Source of the DNA: Hygrocybe punicea
Lineage: Eukaryota; Basidiomycota; Agaricomycetes; Agaricales; Hygrophoraceae
Length of the DNA: 64,000 bases
Assembly: GCA_963556145.1 (NCBI GenBank)
Contig: OY744469.1
Coordinates: 3,258,767-3,322,766, forward strand
Direction: 5' to 3'
The translations under genes and the position numbers were made by a program. Numbering within the stretch: the first letter of the stretch is position 1; the number at the start of each line of letters is the position of its first letter. The notes beneath the pieces are model-generated. The model was not told the origin of the DNA. It saw only the letters and a program-made list of their open reading frames with translations, and did no database searches. This document shows positions 10,865-22,387 of this stretch, in pieces.

Positions 10865-12267
10865 GAAATCAGCTGTAAAGAACTTGATGAAGTGCTAGCA
10901 TTCATTTTCACTGGTCCTGCCAGACCAACTCCAGAGGACATGGAGTGAACACCTTTATTGGTTCGCTGAAGGCGTGTTTCTGCAGCTTTAGAATGGCTGA
11001 AATTGAACCACATGGATTACTATGATTTAGATATCTCATATGAAAATCTACAACAATATCTAGATCATGGAATTCCTGTTGTGGTTGCATATCAACCAGC
11101 AGACACAAATAAGGAACCGGAAGCCACTAGTGCATTTGACAATGAAGAGGAAGATGGTGTGGAAGATGGGCCTTGTCCCTTTGTTTTTAGTAGAGTAACT
11201 GGCGAAAATCTAGATATTACAAGTCCAAAGGCATTAATAGCTAGAGCGACAAAGCACTTGATAGATGACCATGGTGGTGTTCTTGCCATAGGCCATGCTA
11301 GAAATCCAGAATCGTTCTTTAATAATCCTCAGTTATATCCTATGATATTCCCCTGCCTATTTCCATATGGGCTTGGGTGGTATTAGCAGCATTGATAAAG
11401 ATATTTTAAGCATCAGTGATATAATGCATAAAAGGCATCTTCTGATGCACCATGACAAAAGATTTCAAACCAATCCCTATTTCCCACTGATTGCATTCAA
11501 TCAGGAACAGATTAAAGACAGTACAACTGGAGGATATTTGTTGACTAATAAACATAATTTCAATGATATTGCAGATTGCCTGATGAATATCAACACAGCT
11601 GTTTTGGATGACCTCTCTAAAAGGTTATCTAGAGGTGATAGAGTCAAACCAGATACATTGGAAGAGAAAGTGTGCTATAAACTTATTTCCAATCTGGATC
11701 ACGTAGCTGGTCAGGTCAAAGGTTCAATTACTAACAAGAAATACATGTGAAATGAGATTTGGTCTCTGATATCCTATATTGGTGCTCCAACTTGGTTTAT
11801 CACTTTTGCACCTGCAGACATCAATCACCCACTATGCTTATATTATGCTGACAACAAAGAAAGGTTTTATCCTAAACTACGTCTACCCCAGGATTGTTAC
11901 AAACTAATTGCAAACAATCCAGTTGCTGGAGCCTGCTTCTTTCACTTTACTACTGAAATGTTCATCAAACATATATTAGGAATAAATGAATCTCATCCTG
12001 GCCTGTATGGAAACACATCAGGTTATTATGCAACAGTAGAGGAACAAGAACGTCTTACCTTGCATCTTCATATGCTGTTGTGGATAAAGGGATGCCTTAC
12101 ACCTCAAGAAATATGTGACAAAATTATGGGTGAAGATTCTGACTTTCAGAAAAGATTAGTGGAATACTTGGAAAGTTTGTGTGTAGGACAATTCATGACA
12201 GGTTCTAAAGATGAGGTATCACAGAAAATGGAACAGACAATGTCAAAACCTGAATATCAACCACCGA
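10865..12267 (+). pseudogene. Helitron RepHel copy AC, part 1 (DUF6570-like region to HUH Rep domain)
   Basis: Homologous to residues about 470-930 of the intact RepHel at 31606-38985. It shows ELDEVLAFIFTGP, EWLKLNHMDYYDLDIS and PFVFSRVTGE, a frameshift near 11385 (LFPYGLG), an in-frame TGA at 11747 after TNKKYM, and the Rep HUH region LTLHLHMLLW (HLH as the HUH pair). At least two further stops occur near 10945-10970. The 5' end is missing, probably truncated near the adjacent palindrome. The frame breaks at A12267, where element N1 is inserted, and resumes at T39807. Confidence 0.85.
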
Positions 12268-12838
12268 CTTGTTTAGTGGGCCAGTGCTGCGCATGGCATG
12301 AACGAGTTCTTTTTTTCCCCTCCTCACTTTTATGATGAAGTAAATAATAATATTAAATTGCATAAAGCATGTTACATGTGATAGAAGACATATAGCATAT
12401 ATTATATATTAATAAGCCCACCTCTCACCATAGCAACATAAAAAGTAGAAAAAACAAAACTGCATAGCGTGTCTTGACCTCCTCTCCCACTGTCATGTCT
12501 TCTTTGCTTCGTCATTATGCAATATTCTCAGCCAAAAGAGAGAGTAACACATCAACTGTCAAATACAACTACCTTTAAACAGTATGATAACAATTGACTT
12601 ATATTTGCTTAACCCCACTTCTCCATAACCTTGCTACATAACAAATGATAACATGAAGACAGCTGTGCTTGAGTGGGCCAATGTTGCATATGGCATGAAC
12701 ACAGTTTTGTTTTCGTCATTGAATTTTATGATTATTACAAATATTGATAAGTAACTTTGCTGGAAATATATAATTAGCATATAATATATACAGCGATATC
12801 ACATTGAATTATATGTTTTAAGTAAAAATATCATTATA
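12268..12838 (+). mobile_element. Non-autonomous Helitron N1, left part
   Basis: It begins CTTGTTTAGTGGGCCAGTG after A12267 and runs colinear with N2 (41815) and the reverse complement of N3. It breaks at ATATCATTATA (12838), where element G is inserted, and resumes at 39228 with TCATCTGAGTTAC. In N3 these two sequences are contiguous, which proves the split. Combined length is about 1150 bp, matching N2 and N3. Non-coding. Confidence 0.9.
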
Positions 12839-12895
12839 TTACGAGTTGGTCCATTTATGGAAGAATCGTTCTTATCAGTCCAGGATACAGCGCAG
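12839..12895. other. 5' terminus of element G with hairpin
   Basis: TTACGAGTTGG-TCCATTTATGGA-AGAATCGTTC folds into ACGA/TCGT and TCCA/TGGA stems. The homologous position in N3 (47554) has TTACGAGTTCTTTTAATT... with different stem bases but the same fold, followed in both by TTCTT-ATCAG-CC. Structure is kept while sequence differs. Confidence 0.6.
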
Positions 12896-12904
12896 TTTGT
12901 CAGT

Positions 12905-13330
12905 AATTAAATAATTTAATTAATTAATTAATTGATTAATGTTTGAAATCGACCATAGAGCCAAATTTTGCATTTCTGACCGTTTCTTTTCGAAAAAATT
13001 CATGAATAAAGTAGATTTTTCGAATTTTGTCCTCAAATATTGTCAGGAATATAGGATTTATCTTGAGGTCATAAGAACTCAAAGACTGTTACAATGGATA
13101 AGAAAAATAATTTGTATGAGGCGGAATTTGAGCGAAAAAGGCAGTTGTCACACTGAGTAACAGGTGAGTTGCCCCCCCCTCCTCGAATTTTTTTGCTTCA
13201 TCTTCAGTCAGATACCACTGACTTATGTAGGGGCAGGCCCAAAACAATTCCGGCACCCCGTTTCCGACTAAAACGACGAGTCTGGGCGAGGGGAACGGCC
13301 ACACACGGAATTGGTAAGTCGCCCCCCCTT
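12905..13330. repeat. AT-rich direct repeat, copy 1
   Basis: TTAATTAATTGATTAATGTTTG, then GAGCCAAATTTTGCATTTC and onward to GGGGCAGGCCC and AACGGCCACACACGGAA, is repeated with substitutions at 14216-14600. A partial third copy of its end lies at 14640-14735. No gene. Confidence 0.75.
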
Positions 13331-13359
13331 GATACATTTTTGTTCACCTTCGCCCGAAT

Positions 13360-14215
13360 ACAGCCTGTCCCGCCCCGTTTTCGACCACCCCTGGCCATTC
13401 TTCACTCCCCGCTCCTCGTTTGTGTTGAATACGAGCGACCGGGGGGTCTCAGGCCGTCGCGTTCCAGCTCTCTGCCCAATCTCAAGCACCCACCCTTTTT
13501 CATCCACCAGGACACCCTTTCCCTCCCCGTTTTCGACCACCCCCAGCCAGTCTCCACCCCCCGCACCTTGTTCCCATTGCAAACAAACACCCGGGCGGTC
13601 TCACGACCGCACGTTCCGGCTCTCTGCCCAGCCAGCACTGCCCCGTTTTCAACCACCAAATCACCCCGTCCCGCCCCGTTTTCAACCACCACCGGCCAGT
13701 CTCCACCCCCAACGACTCATCCCCGTTGAGAACGAGCAGTCGAGGGGTGGCAGGACCTCGCGTTCCGGCTTTCTGCGCAACCACTGCCATACCACATTTT
13801 CATCCACCAAATCACCCCATTCCGCCCAGTCTTCGATCACTCCCAACCAGTCTACACCCCCAGCACCTCGTTCCCTTTGAAAACGAGCAACTGGGGGGTG
13901 TCAGTACCTCGCGTTCCGGCTGTCTGGCCAACCACCACCAACCCCCCTTTTCAACTACCAGGATGCCCCTCGTGCCCCGTTTTCAACCACCTACAGCCAC
14001 TCTACACCCCCCATGCTTCGTTTCCATTGAAAACGAGCGACCGGGGGGTCTCAAGACCTAGGGTTCCGGCTGTCTGCGCAACCACCACCACCACCCGGTT
14101 TTCACTCACCAGGACACCCCTTCCTGCCCCGTTTTCGACCACCCCCGGCCGGTACATGCCCCCCGCGACTCGTTTCCGTTGAAAACAAGAGGCCGGGGGG
14201 GGTCCGAATCCGTCG
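13360..14215. repeat. GC-rich satellite, period about 150 bp, about 6 copies
   Basis: The phrase GCCCCGTTTTCRACCACC recurs near 13373, 13527, 13674, 13824, 13973 and 14127, each followed by AGTCTCCACCCC-like and GAGCGACCGGGGGGTCTC-like segments. Long open frames on both strands here come from the composition and are not genes. Confidence 0.8.
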
Positions 14216-14740
14216 CGTTTAATTAATTGATTAATGTTTGTAATCAACTATAGAGCCAAATTCTGCATTTCTGCTCTTTTCTTTTTGAAAAAAATCACAA
14301 ATAAACTAGATTTTTCGAATTTTGTCCACAAATATTTTCAGGAATACAGGATTTATTTTGAGGTCATAAGAACTCACAAAATGCTCCAATGGACGAGAAA
14401 AAGTATTTGTATCACACGAATTTGAGTGAAAAAGGCAGTTGTCACGCTCAGTCACATGTGAGTTGCCCCATTTTTTTTGGTTCACTTTCGGTCGGATACC
14501 ACTGACTTAGGTAGGGGCAGGCCCCAAACGATTCCGGCACCCTGTTTCCGACCAAAATGACGTCTCGGTAAGGGGAACGGCCGCGCACAGAATCTGTGCC
14601 CCCTTGATATATATTTTCTCTCTTTTGCATGGGTACAATTTACTTAGGTTCACACAGGCTCCAAACGATTCCGGCACCCCATTTCCGACTAAAACAACGA
14701 GTCTACGCGAGGGGAACGGCCACACACGGAACAACCTCAA
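14216..14740. repeat. AT-rich direct repeat, copy 2 plus partial copy 3
   Basis: Second copy of the 12905 unit (GATTAATGTTTGTAATC, GAGCCAAATTCTGCATTTC, AACGATTCCGGCACC), followed at 14640-14735 by a third partial copy (AACGATTCCGGCACCCC). The two full copies bracket the GC-rich satellite. Beyond it, 14740-14953 is non-coding. Confidence 0.75.
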
Positions 14741-14953
14741 GCACCCCGCATTTCCATCCACCAGGACGCCCCACCCCACCCCATCCTGTTTGCGACCACC
14801 CGGCTAGTCTACACCCCCATGTTGCATAAGTTATAGCAGTTCTTAACATTCAAGTTAACAGAAATGCACCCATGTTCATATAGATTAAAAATATGTACAA
14901 AAAATTTGAAAAGATGACGGTTTCAAGAAGAAAAAAATTCAAGCAGGCTGATC

Positions 14954-16150
14954 TTAGTTATTATTGACGGCATCTTCAACCGCATTCTCGTCATCGTCAT
15001 CCTCGTCATCAGTGAAAGCCATTCCCCTTTTTCTAATCTTTGAGGATACCTCCTGTTGAAGACATTGGGTCTTCAACAACGTTTTTGATGCCTCCTTAAC
15101 CAAGCCAGCCCAGATATCAGTCAAAATATGCAAGGGTAGTTAGCCTACATACCTGGGCAAACCTATCATCGATGAGAGCTAAGGTGTGAAGTACGATTCC
15201 AAGTTTGAAGGTTTTATCATCCTTGGCAGAAAATGCACGAAATGACACTCGAACATCCACTATCATGCCTGGAAAAAAACTGGTCGGTGCTATACGTCCA
15301 TATCTACACATTTTGACCCGTGAGTTTTTCTCGGTAGAGTCAATATCATATGCTCACTTGGTTTTGTTCTCAGGCGTTATCTGTCTTGTGAAGTAACCAA
15401 CATTGTTGGAGGCAACGTGCAAGTATCGGCTTTGATCGACTGAGGCTAAAACTCCGTCAGGATCCACAAGAGGATCAAAGGGAACGACATTTGATCGGTT
15501 GGCAAATTTGGCACTGGTGAAGTATCTGTTGTCTGCCTCAATAGCTTTGTAACCCGCAAAAGTTCCAGGCATCCAGGGATGTAGTTTGGAAAGACGAATG
15601 TCTTTGGAAAATATGGAGTGGATAGCTTGGATGCCATCCAGTGCCAGGTCGAACTGAGGGGAATTCAGCCCTGTCAATACAACATGCTGCCGGAGAAATT
15701 TGATGCTGGACCCCTTGCTACCAATAATCTCAAGATAAACTTCAGATCTTCGCATATTGGCTAGTACTCACCTTGGAAGTCGGTGAATTGGAGGTAAGTT
15801 ACTCTCTACAATAATTCCAGTGAGACGAAAGACAACTTCCTCCATCTCACCGCCATCTATATCTTGGACCAGTTCATAGTGCCCCATTTCTTGATTGTGT
15901 TGAGGCTTCGCTTTCAAATATAGACCGTTTTCCTAGTATATTGTTGGCAATTTAACCAAGAAAATATTCGTCGGAATACATGCCTTATTAAATACACCCA
16001 GATACTTCTGGCGAAGTTTTCCCTCATATGCCTCAGTAGAGAGCGTTTCGAGTACCTTAGCTTTTATTGAGGAGCATATGAGCTGTAATAACTGTAGCTC
16101 ATAAGAGTTCTCTTACCAGCTGCAGTATACTGATAGAATTGATTCATCAT
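14954..16150 (-). CDS. Spliced cargo gene, possibly OB-fold ssDNA-binding protein
   Basis: ATG at 16150 (MMNQFYQYTAA), a 56-nt intron ending at an AAAAG acceptor, then KVLETLSTEAYEGKLRQKY, YLKAKPQHNQEMG, EEVVFRLTGIIVESN, SEVYLEIIGSKGSS, VPFDPLVDP, FFPGMIVDVRVSFRAF, KLGIVLHTLALIDDRF and an acidic C-terminus DDEDDDDENAVEDAVNN-stop at 14954. About five to six exons, introns 50-60 bp. The alternating strands around PGMIVDVRVSF and FKLGIVLHTLALID resemble an OB-fold. Helitrons of plants and animals often carry RPA-like OB-fold proteins, but my assignment is by pattern only. It is transcribed divergently from the 16605 gene, about 455 bp apart. Confidence 0.55.
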
Positions 16151-16604
16151 AGTTGGTTGCTGGTAGAATTCAAAGAGGATAACTTGTGTACGGTATATTA
16201 AGATTAGTAGTTCTTGGCTGTTTCTGATGCAAGTGTCAGAAATCTAACTATATTCAGGTAAACCGTCCTGTTTGTGTCTTAGTGTGGCCGGTGTTTTGGT
16301 GTTCCGTACTGCCGGTGTTGGCATTTGGGGTGTTCAGATGTTTGGATGTCCAGGTATTTGGATGTTCTGATATTGAGAGTGACATCATTGTGTCTTTTGT
16401 GGGCAAATTATCTATTGCATTTGATATTTATGGCTTCTTACCGAGGTAACAAGGCACAAAAAATAACACAGAACAGAATGTAATTTTCTTTTCTAGATTC
16501 TAATATATGAGAAAGGCGTTCCTGATTCATACCGTTAATGTCGACGAATATCAGGTTTTGTTGGAACACCTTTTTTTCTTCGTGTTTGTCCTTCTTACCA
16601 ACAT
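16151..16604. promoter_or_regulatory. Shared divergent promoter region
   Basis: A 454-bp AT-rich interval lies between two start codons facing away from each other (16150 minus, 16605 plus). It has GT-rich repeats (GGTGTTTTGGTGTTC) and no coding block. A shared promoter is inferred from the arrangement. Confidence 0.45.
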
Positions 16605-18635
16605 GCCCCCAAAAAAGTGTTCCAGTGTTGGGTCTTCTCCACCTGCTCTGTATTCATCTTCCCTTTATTCAGCTCCCCAATTCACTTATCTTTGTACTGG
16701 TTTAGCAGGCAAGGCAGTACTCATGCTCGAAAAAAAAAGCCGGTGTATGTTTACAGCGACATCGAGGAGATGTGGGTGCTTCTTTGTTACTTGAAACAGT
16801 CTGATTTCTGATGTCTCACCCAGTGATGGCGAAAGTGAGGAGGCCACACAGTGAGTATGGTTTATCTGCAATTTGACCGATTTATTTAACTCACTTGAAT
16901 GATTTATTAGAGAGGATAAAACTCCCTCACCGATTCCCAAGCCGAAGGGATCAGCTAAGCGGTTTGTAATCATTTTTGATCTAGTGGAATGACTTGTCTT
17001 ATTATTATGCGTTACACAGGGGCATCTCAACCACCAAGAGTACTCCTCGTTCTGCAAAAAAAGCTCGAGTTGCTTCTCCAGAAATCTCCCAAGAAGAAGA
17101 CATGCTGTATGTGACTTTGCATCATTTCGACCGTTGAATGATTGATGTTGAAAGATACTTCAATAGTTCATCGAAGCCCCAAACAAAGTATTGCTCACCA
17201 GTGTTCCACACACCTTACCCGTCACTAATACGTCAGTTGGTCCAACAGGTCTCTTCAAAAGGCGTCTTCTCAAAAGGTCTTTCATACAAGAGCCGATTCC
17301 CCTGAAGAGGATGTTTTTCGGTAAAAGACAGTCCTTAATTTGAGAAGCATCCATTCATCTCATGCTTACTAGTTCGTCCCCATCTAAGAAAGTCAAGAAA
17401 GAGGGGGAAGGAATGGTATATTTTGATGACTTTCCTGAATCGTAGGTGTTTTCCGACTTGCATTATTATATCATAAATCTCACATTTTACTCTGCTAGCC
17501 GAAGCTTCGTCAAGTCCGGTGCTGGTCCTGTCGAATGTGAAGTTCTCTTTCCAGAACTAATGGACCCCATGTTGAAGGACATGTATAGGAATCTCCCTGC
17601 TCTTCGGTGAGCATCAACCGTTTTGTTTTTGTATTGTTTTTATGATTGACTGTGCTGGATTTAGCAAAGGGACTCTGGTCACTGCCAATGCTGGTATTGA
17701 TCCCATTGAACCATTTTTGCTTAGCAACGTTCCAACAATCTTTCCCTCAGCAAATATGAAGTATGTCTCTTGCTTACTTTGATCATGAGCTGTGGTTCAA
17801 ACTGTAACTGCGTACCTAGGCTTCTTTTCGAGGCCATCACCTTTACTAGGTCCGGTGTGTTCATGAATCCGTCCAGAGCATCCCCACATGTCGTCAAGAC
17901 CAACCCAGTATCGGAAAGTGCACGATCTGTGGAGTATGCTAGCCAGGCTGGCTCATACGGATTCAATCCTTATATCGTTTTCACCTCCCTTTTGCTTGTG
18001 ACCAGTTCCAACTTGACATCTGAACCTGTTGGGACTTTCTGGCAGATCAGCGGACTGATGTGCACTCAGGAGTGGAAGAGGTTCTGCGCCTTTTTCTGCA
18101 TGGTATTCAAGGTTCCTGAGCTGAGGGCTCAAATATTTGAGGGTTCGGTGGTGATTAGCACTCATGCTAAACAAAAAGACAGGGATGACGGTAAGTACCA
18201 GTCACATCCTATTGCATTCGAGATCTTCCAATAACTTAGTCATTGTTCAGCTGGATCTACAGGAAATAACATTGCGAAACTACTGGCCAGAAAGAAATCA
18301 GCTGCCAATCAGTCTCCGGTGAAAGCCATGTCATCTAATAGTAGGGCAGTGAAAGGTGCATTGAACTTCGAGGACCAAGGTGAGTAAAATTCGATTGGTT
18401 AGTTTTCGATGGTCTGAGGAAGTTGCCAGTTCCGGTATATGACGGCATGAATGGCATGGTGAATTTTACCAGGCTCGATCACCTTCCGTCTGACTTGAAG
18501 TTGTGGGAGGACGACTTGGTGGGAAAGATTTGTCTGGTTGGGTACACGGCGAATAGCTGGATCCCCAAGGACAATGTGACCAAGCAGCTCTCCCTAAATA
18601 TCCAGTGGGCCATAGTTTTAGCCAAGGAGGAGTAG
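16605..18635 (+). CDS. Spliced cargo gene with charged N-terminus and unrecognised C-terminal domain
   Basis: Likely start MPPKKCSS at 16605. After short introns follow exons reading KKKPVYVYSD, DGESEEATQ, EDKTPSPIPKPKGSAKR, STPRSAKKARVASPE, ADSPEEDVFR and SSPSKKVKKEGEG: a Ser/Pro/Lys/acidic nuclear-type tail. A folded domain of about 300 residues follows (SFVKSGAGPVECEVLFPEL, TANAGIDPIEPFLL, FEAITFTRSGVFMNPSR, VGTFWQISGLMCTQEWKRF, FEGSVVISTHAK) and a last exon VGYTANSWIPKDN, LSLNIQWAIVLAKEE-stop. At least ten exons with introns near 50 bp; exon joins are in phase where I checked. Function unknown. Convergent with the dioxygenase gene downstream. Confidence 0.6.
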
Positions 18636-18659
18636 AGCCGTCAGCTTCGGTGAAATTTT

Positions 18660-19017
18660 TTTTTACATGATTATTCTGAATCTGTAGGGTTGTTTGAAAA
18701 CCCAATATACCGTTTTGTTGCCTGGTTTTGAACACAAGTTCAGCTTGTTTGTTAATGACCGAACTTGCATGGGTGAAAAAGTTTTTCCATGCCTTACTTG
18801 AGTTTTTTACCGTCCTTGTGAAATTTTTTTCCACACATTACTTTAATTCGTTACAAGTTTCTAATCCAATATACCGGGTTTATTATCTGATTTTGAACAC
18901 AACTTCAGCTTGTTTGTTAAAAGACCAAACTTTCATGGGTGAAAAAGTTTTTCCAAGCCTTACTTGAGTTTGTTACCGTCCTGGTGAATTTTTTTTTCCA
19001 CACATTACTTTAATTCG
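18660..19017. repeat. Tandem duplication of about 185 bp between two convergent genes
   Basis: Segments 18690-18850 and 18866-19020 share AACCCAATATACCG / AATCCAATATACCG, CAGCTTGTTTGTTAA, GGGTGAAAAAGTTTTTCCA and TTCCACACATTACTTTAATT. They form the 3' flank of both neighbouring genes, and the second copy ends at the dioxygenase stop codon. Confidence 0.7.
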
Positions 19018-20614
19018 TTACGAAGTTCCAAAACACATAAACAGCTTGTCATTCCACTGCCCCAGCAGTTCTTTAAGAGTACTAAACAGTCCAAGTCCCA
19101 TTTCCCATCTAGTTGTGCCTTCTTTCTCTAACTCAGCCCTAGCCCACTTTTTCGAAGCCAGAAATGCAGTAACACTCTGGAACCCATACTCCACCCATCT
19201 AAACAAGCCCCCTGCCATGTACTGTGTGAAGGACATCCTTGTTTCTCCCGATTGAATTGAGGTGTTGGAGTGGTGGAGGACGGTGGAAGGAATAATGGCG
19301 GTGGTCCCAGCGGGAAACTCGATAACCATCTTCAAATCCCAAAGGATGAGATGGCCCCCAAGTGTCGGATCGAAGTCGCCCAGTGGGGTGATGGAGCACA
19401 TCCCAAAAGACAAATTCTTGAAGTCGATGTGGTCGAAGCATACTGTCTGTGGTCCGAAATTGAACGTGCTGGTTGACCATATGCTGTTGTCGAATGTCCT
19501 TGCCAACTCGGGATACCTCTCATACAGTGCTCCCATTTTTTCCTTGTAATATGAATACAACTTTGGCATCCACGTCGAAAATGCTCCTGATGCAAATCCT
19601 GCAAATCCTCTAATTGCAGGGTGATTAATGAGCATCATGAGGATTTCGCTATCCTTAGCGCTATTGCAAAGGTTCCCAGGCGTCTACTCAGGGAAGGAAT
19701 CAGTAGATGAATCGGCAATACAAAAATGGAGTTTGCCTTCTGTCCCCCCCCATATGATGCCCCGTGGCTTAGCACATAGAAAACGCCGCGTCTATGACTC
19801 TCTTGGGTGACTGAGAAGCTAGCTAACGTCCTAGCATGGGCCATGGCTTCCGCAGCGTCTCGATGCATCGTCTGACCTAGCTCACCATCCGGTCGACCTA
19901 CCATGACAACTATCAAAAGACCTTCTTGGTTTTCAATAGGAAATGACTCTCTATTATTGTATCATTAGCTTTTATCACCAGTAATGGGAATGAGACTTAC
20001 TTTCCGTCCCAATGGTGTAGGGTAAATTTGAATATGGAGTCGGAACCCACCATTTCCTCCAATGTAAAGGTCCTATTGTACCCATCTGTGTTGACCGTGG
20101 TGTAGCCGATTTTTGTAACTGATACTGCATCAACGTCAAGGTCGAGTTGGGCAGTGACTTTGTTGGCCTCCTTGACGTGTTTTTTGGTGGTGGAAGGACG
20201 GACAGTGTAATCACCAAAGGAACGACTACTCCGTTCTTGCTGCCGTTTCATTTGTCGTTTTTGTTTACTTCTCAGCTTTCGATATTCGTTTATGGATTTC
20301 GCAGGTGGCTGACGAGAAATGGGGGTCGCAGTGGATGATGTGGGTGTCTGATGTTCATCGGAGTTGATATCAACATTGGAATCGTGATCAGAAGGCGCAG
20401 GGGTGTCAGGTTGGTCAGTTTGACATATGGATTGGAAGGGGTAGTCCTCTGTGTCGTCCTCCTGGTTGCTGATTTCGGATTGGACCGCATTACCCAGTAA
20501 TTGTTCAAAATTAAAAGAATTATGATGGCCTGAGTCTGACAGATCAAATTCAGCAACTAGCTAGCTAACCCCACTGAAATATATATTAATGTTTACCATT
20601 GAACGGGTTTGCAT
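19018..20614 (-). CDS. TET/JBP-like 2OG-Fe(II) dioxygenase, cargo of element G
   Basis: Four exons: 20614-20597, 20560-20001, 19950-19737 and 19683-19018. They total 1458 nt in one continuous frame (485 aa). Intron 3 starts with GC instead of GT (19736-19684). The N-terminal third is disordered and basic (RKLRSKQKRQMKRQQERS); the middle has ENQEGLLIVVMVGRP, SHGASYGGGQKTPGNL and FAGFASGAFSTW. The catalytic core reads CFDHIDFKN (Fe-binding HxD), GGHLILWDLKMVIEFP, IPSTVLHHSNT (distal Fe His) and GETRMSFTQY (2-oxoglutarate Arg), ending GGLFRWVEYGF. All catalytic residues are present, so it is probably active. Fungal TET/JBP enzymes oxidise 5-methylcytosine and are known to travel with KDZ DNA transposons (Iyer and colleagues, 2014). 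Here it lies inside a Helitron. Confidence 0.8.
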
Positions 20615-20873
20615 GGCGTTAGTTCAGCGGTCCAGCTTGAACACTCGAAAAATATATATGTCACATGACCATCAATTGGTGACGTGTTGACGGTTGACTC
20701 GTGCCCACTATCGCGACCATGAAATGACGATAACAGTAACGACGACGACGCCGAGGACAATGAGGGCAAGCACAACAGTGACAACGACGACCACCACTAC
20801 CTCAAAATGCTACGACACCATGGCCACCACAAAAACGATGACTCTCCTTCCTCTACCCCCTCCCCTCGCCCTC
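20615..20873. repeat. Dioxygenase 5' flank with trinucleotide-rich tract
   Basis: Directly upstream of the dioxygenase start. Bases 20690-20800 are rich in GACGAC and ACAACG-type triplets. No gene. Confidence 0.45.
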
Positions 20874-20970
20874 TCTCCCTCTCCCTCTCCCTCTCCCTCT
20901 CCCTCTCCCTCTCCCTCTCCCTCTCCCTCTCCCTCTCCCTCTCCCTCTCCCTCTCCCTCTCCCTCTCCCT
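20874..20970. repeat. (CCCTCT)n microsatellite, about 16 units
   Basis: An uninterrupted run of CCCTCT hexamers, with degenerate continuation to about 21020. It creates open Ser-Pro and Arg-Glu frames on both strands that are not genes. Bases 21020-21380 are non-coding. Confidence 0.95.
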
Positions 20971-21379
20971 TCTCCCTTTCCCTCTCCATCTTTCTCCCAC
21001 TCTCCCACTCTCCCCCTCTCTTCTTTTGCTAATCTCATTCACCATCTCCTTAATTTTTATTATGTTTTAATACTTAATTATCAATTTGTACACGAAAAAA
21101 ATGACACGGATGATGACTGTGACTAAGAACTCACCATCGATATTCCGAGTCAGACTGCACCCTCTGTAACCTCACGAACACAGCGCCAATGTCAATCGAC
21201 ATGGCTGTGCACATTCGCGAGGATAGATGGGTTGCAAGCTGGCATTACAGTTCTCAGCGTGACTCCCTGTCATCGGCGCGTTGACATTGGCAAGGGCGTG
21301 GCGTGTGTGCCACAGCTGTGCAGGGTTAGGCCTGCACCCCAAGACACCTGTTGCATCAACATCGACGAGGTCCAACGAC

Positions 21380-22030
21380 AACCCAGGCTGAAGTCTTTGA
21401 TGGGTCCAGCGAGACTGCGTTCAAAATTAAGTTCACTTTCACTGGGTGCCCCATTTTCAGTTTGCGGACAAGTCTCAAGGAAGATCCGACAAAGTCCCGG
21501 TCTCGAGTCTTCGAAGGGTTCAGAGAGACTGCCCTATTGTTTTTTGGGTGCCCATCTGCAGTCTACCGACAGTTCTCAAGGGAGGTCCGACAAAGTCCCG
21601 GTCTCGAGTCTTCAAAGGGTCCAGAAAGACTGTCCGCAACAGCAGACATTCAAAGGGTGGAAGCGAATTGTGCACAGACTGCACGATTATGACTCCCGCG
21701 GCGCAGATCGCCCCCTCCGGTGAAAAACGTTGGGGACTGGAGGAGGGCCATGCACAGACTGCACGTCCACGCCCTCCGTGGCCCAGACGGCCATTCCCCA
21801 CTTCAATTTAGCAGGGTGGAAGCGAATCGTGCACAGACTGCACGATTACGACTCCCGCGGTGCAGATCGCCCCCTCCGGTGGAAACGCTGGGGACTGGAG
21901 GAGGGCCGTGCACAGACTGCACGTCCACGCCCTCCATGGCCCAGATGGCCAATCCCCCGGTCAGAAGGGTGGAAGCGGATTGCACACAGACTGTGCAATC
22001 ACGACTTCCACGGCCCAGACGGCCACCCTT
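21380..22030. repeat. Tandem repeats of two kinds (about 100 and about 155 bp)
   Basis: CCGACAAAGTCCCGGTCTC recurs at 21488 and 21587. Then GGGTGGAAGCGAATYGTGC, GCAGATCGCCCCCTCCGG, GGACTGGAGGAGGGCC and CAGACTGCACGTCCACGCC recur in units starting near 21656, 21816 and 21966. Located just upstream of the H3-tail gene. Confidence 0.8.
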
Positions 22031-22387
22031 CTATGCTACAAAGCTAGGAAACATATTAAAACTATCAAAACTACGTGTAAAGTACTGGGACTGACCTTTG
22101 TGGTGGGATTAAAAGAGCAACCAAAGTGTGTCAACCAAAGCGCGTCGACGCGTCAAACAATGATTAGTAATATTTTCCCACGGTTAAAACAAAATTCGTA
22201 AACATAAACAATTACTTCTTGTGGTGGGGGCTGGACTAAAATGATTATAATTAGCACTGGATTAGTAGTAATATTTTCCCTCGGTTCAAAAAAGTTTTTT
22301 AAAGAATTAAATTATTATAATTAAAGATCATTAAACCGATCCCATTTGATAACTCGTTGTTCTGTTCACCAAAATTGATACTTGAGA
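22031..22387. other. 5' flank of the H3-tail gene
   Basis: AT-rich, with repeated AGTAATATTTTCCC (22166, 22268) and no coding block. It presumably contains the promoter of the gene at 22388. Confidence 0.4.

Noticed and set aside
13169..14182. Long Pro/Arg/Ser-rich open frames on both strands
   Set aside because: They follow the GC-rich 150-bp satellite and are open because stop codons are rare in it; no domain and no splice pattern.
20797..21070. Open frames with Ser-Pro, Leu-Ser and Arg-Glu repeats on both strands
   Set aside because: Pure translation of the (CCCTCT)n microsatellite; no flanking coding signal.
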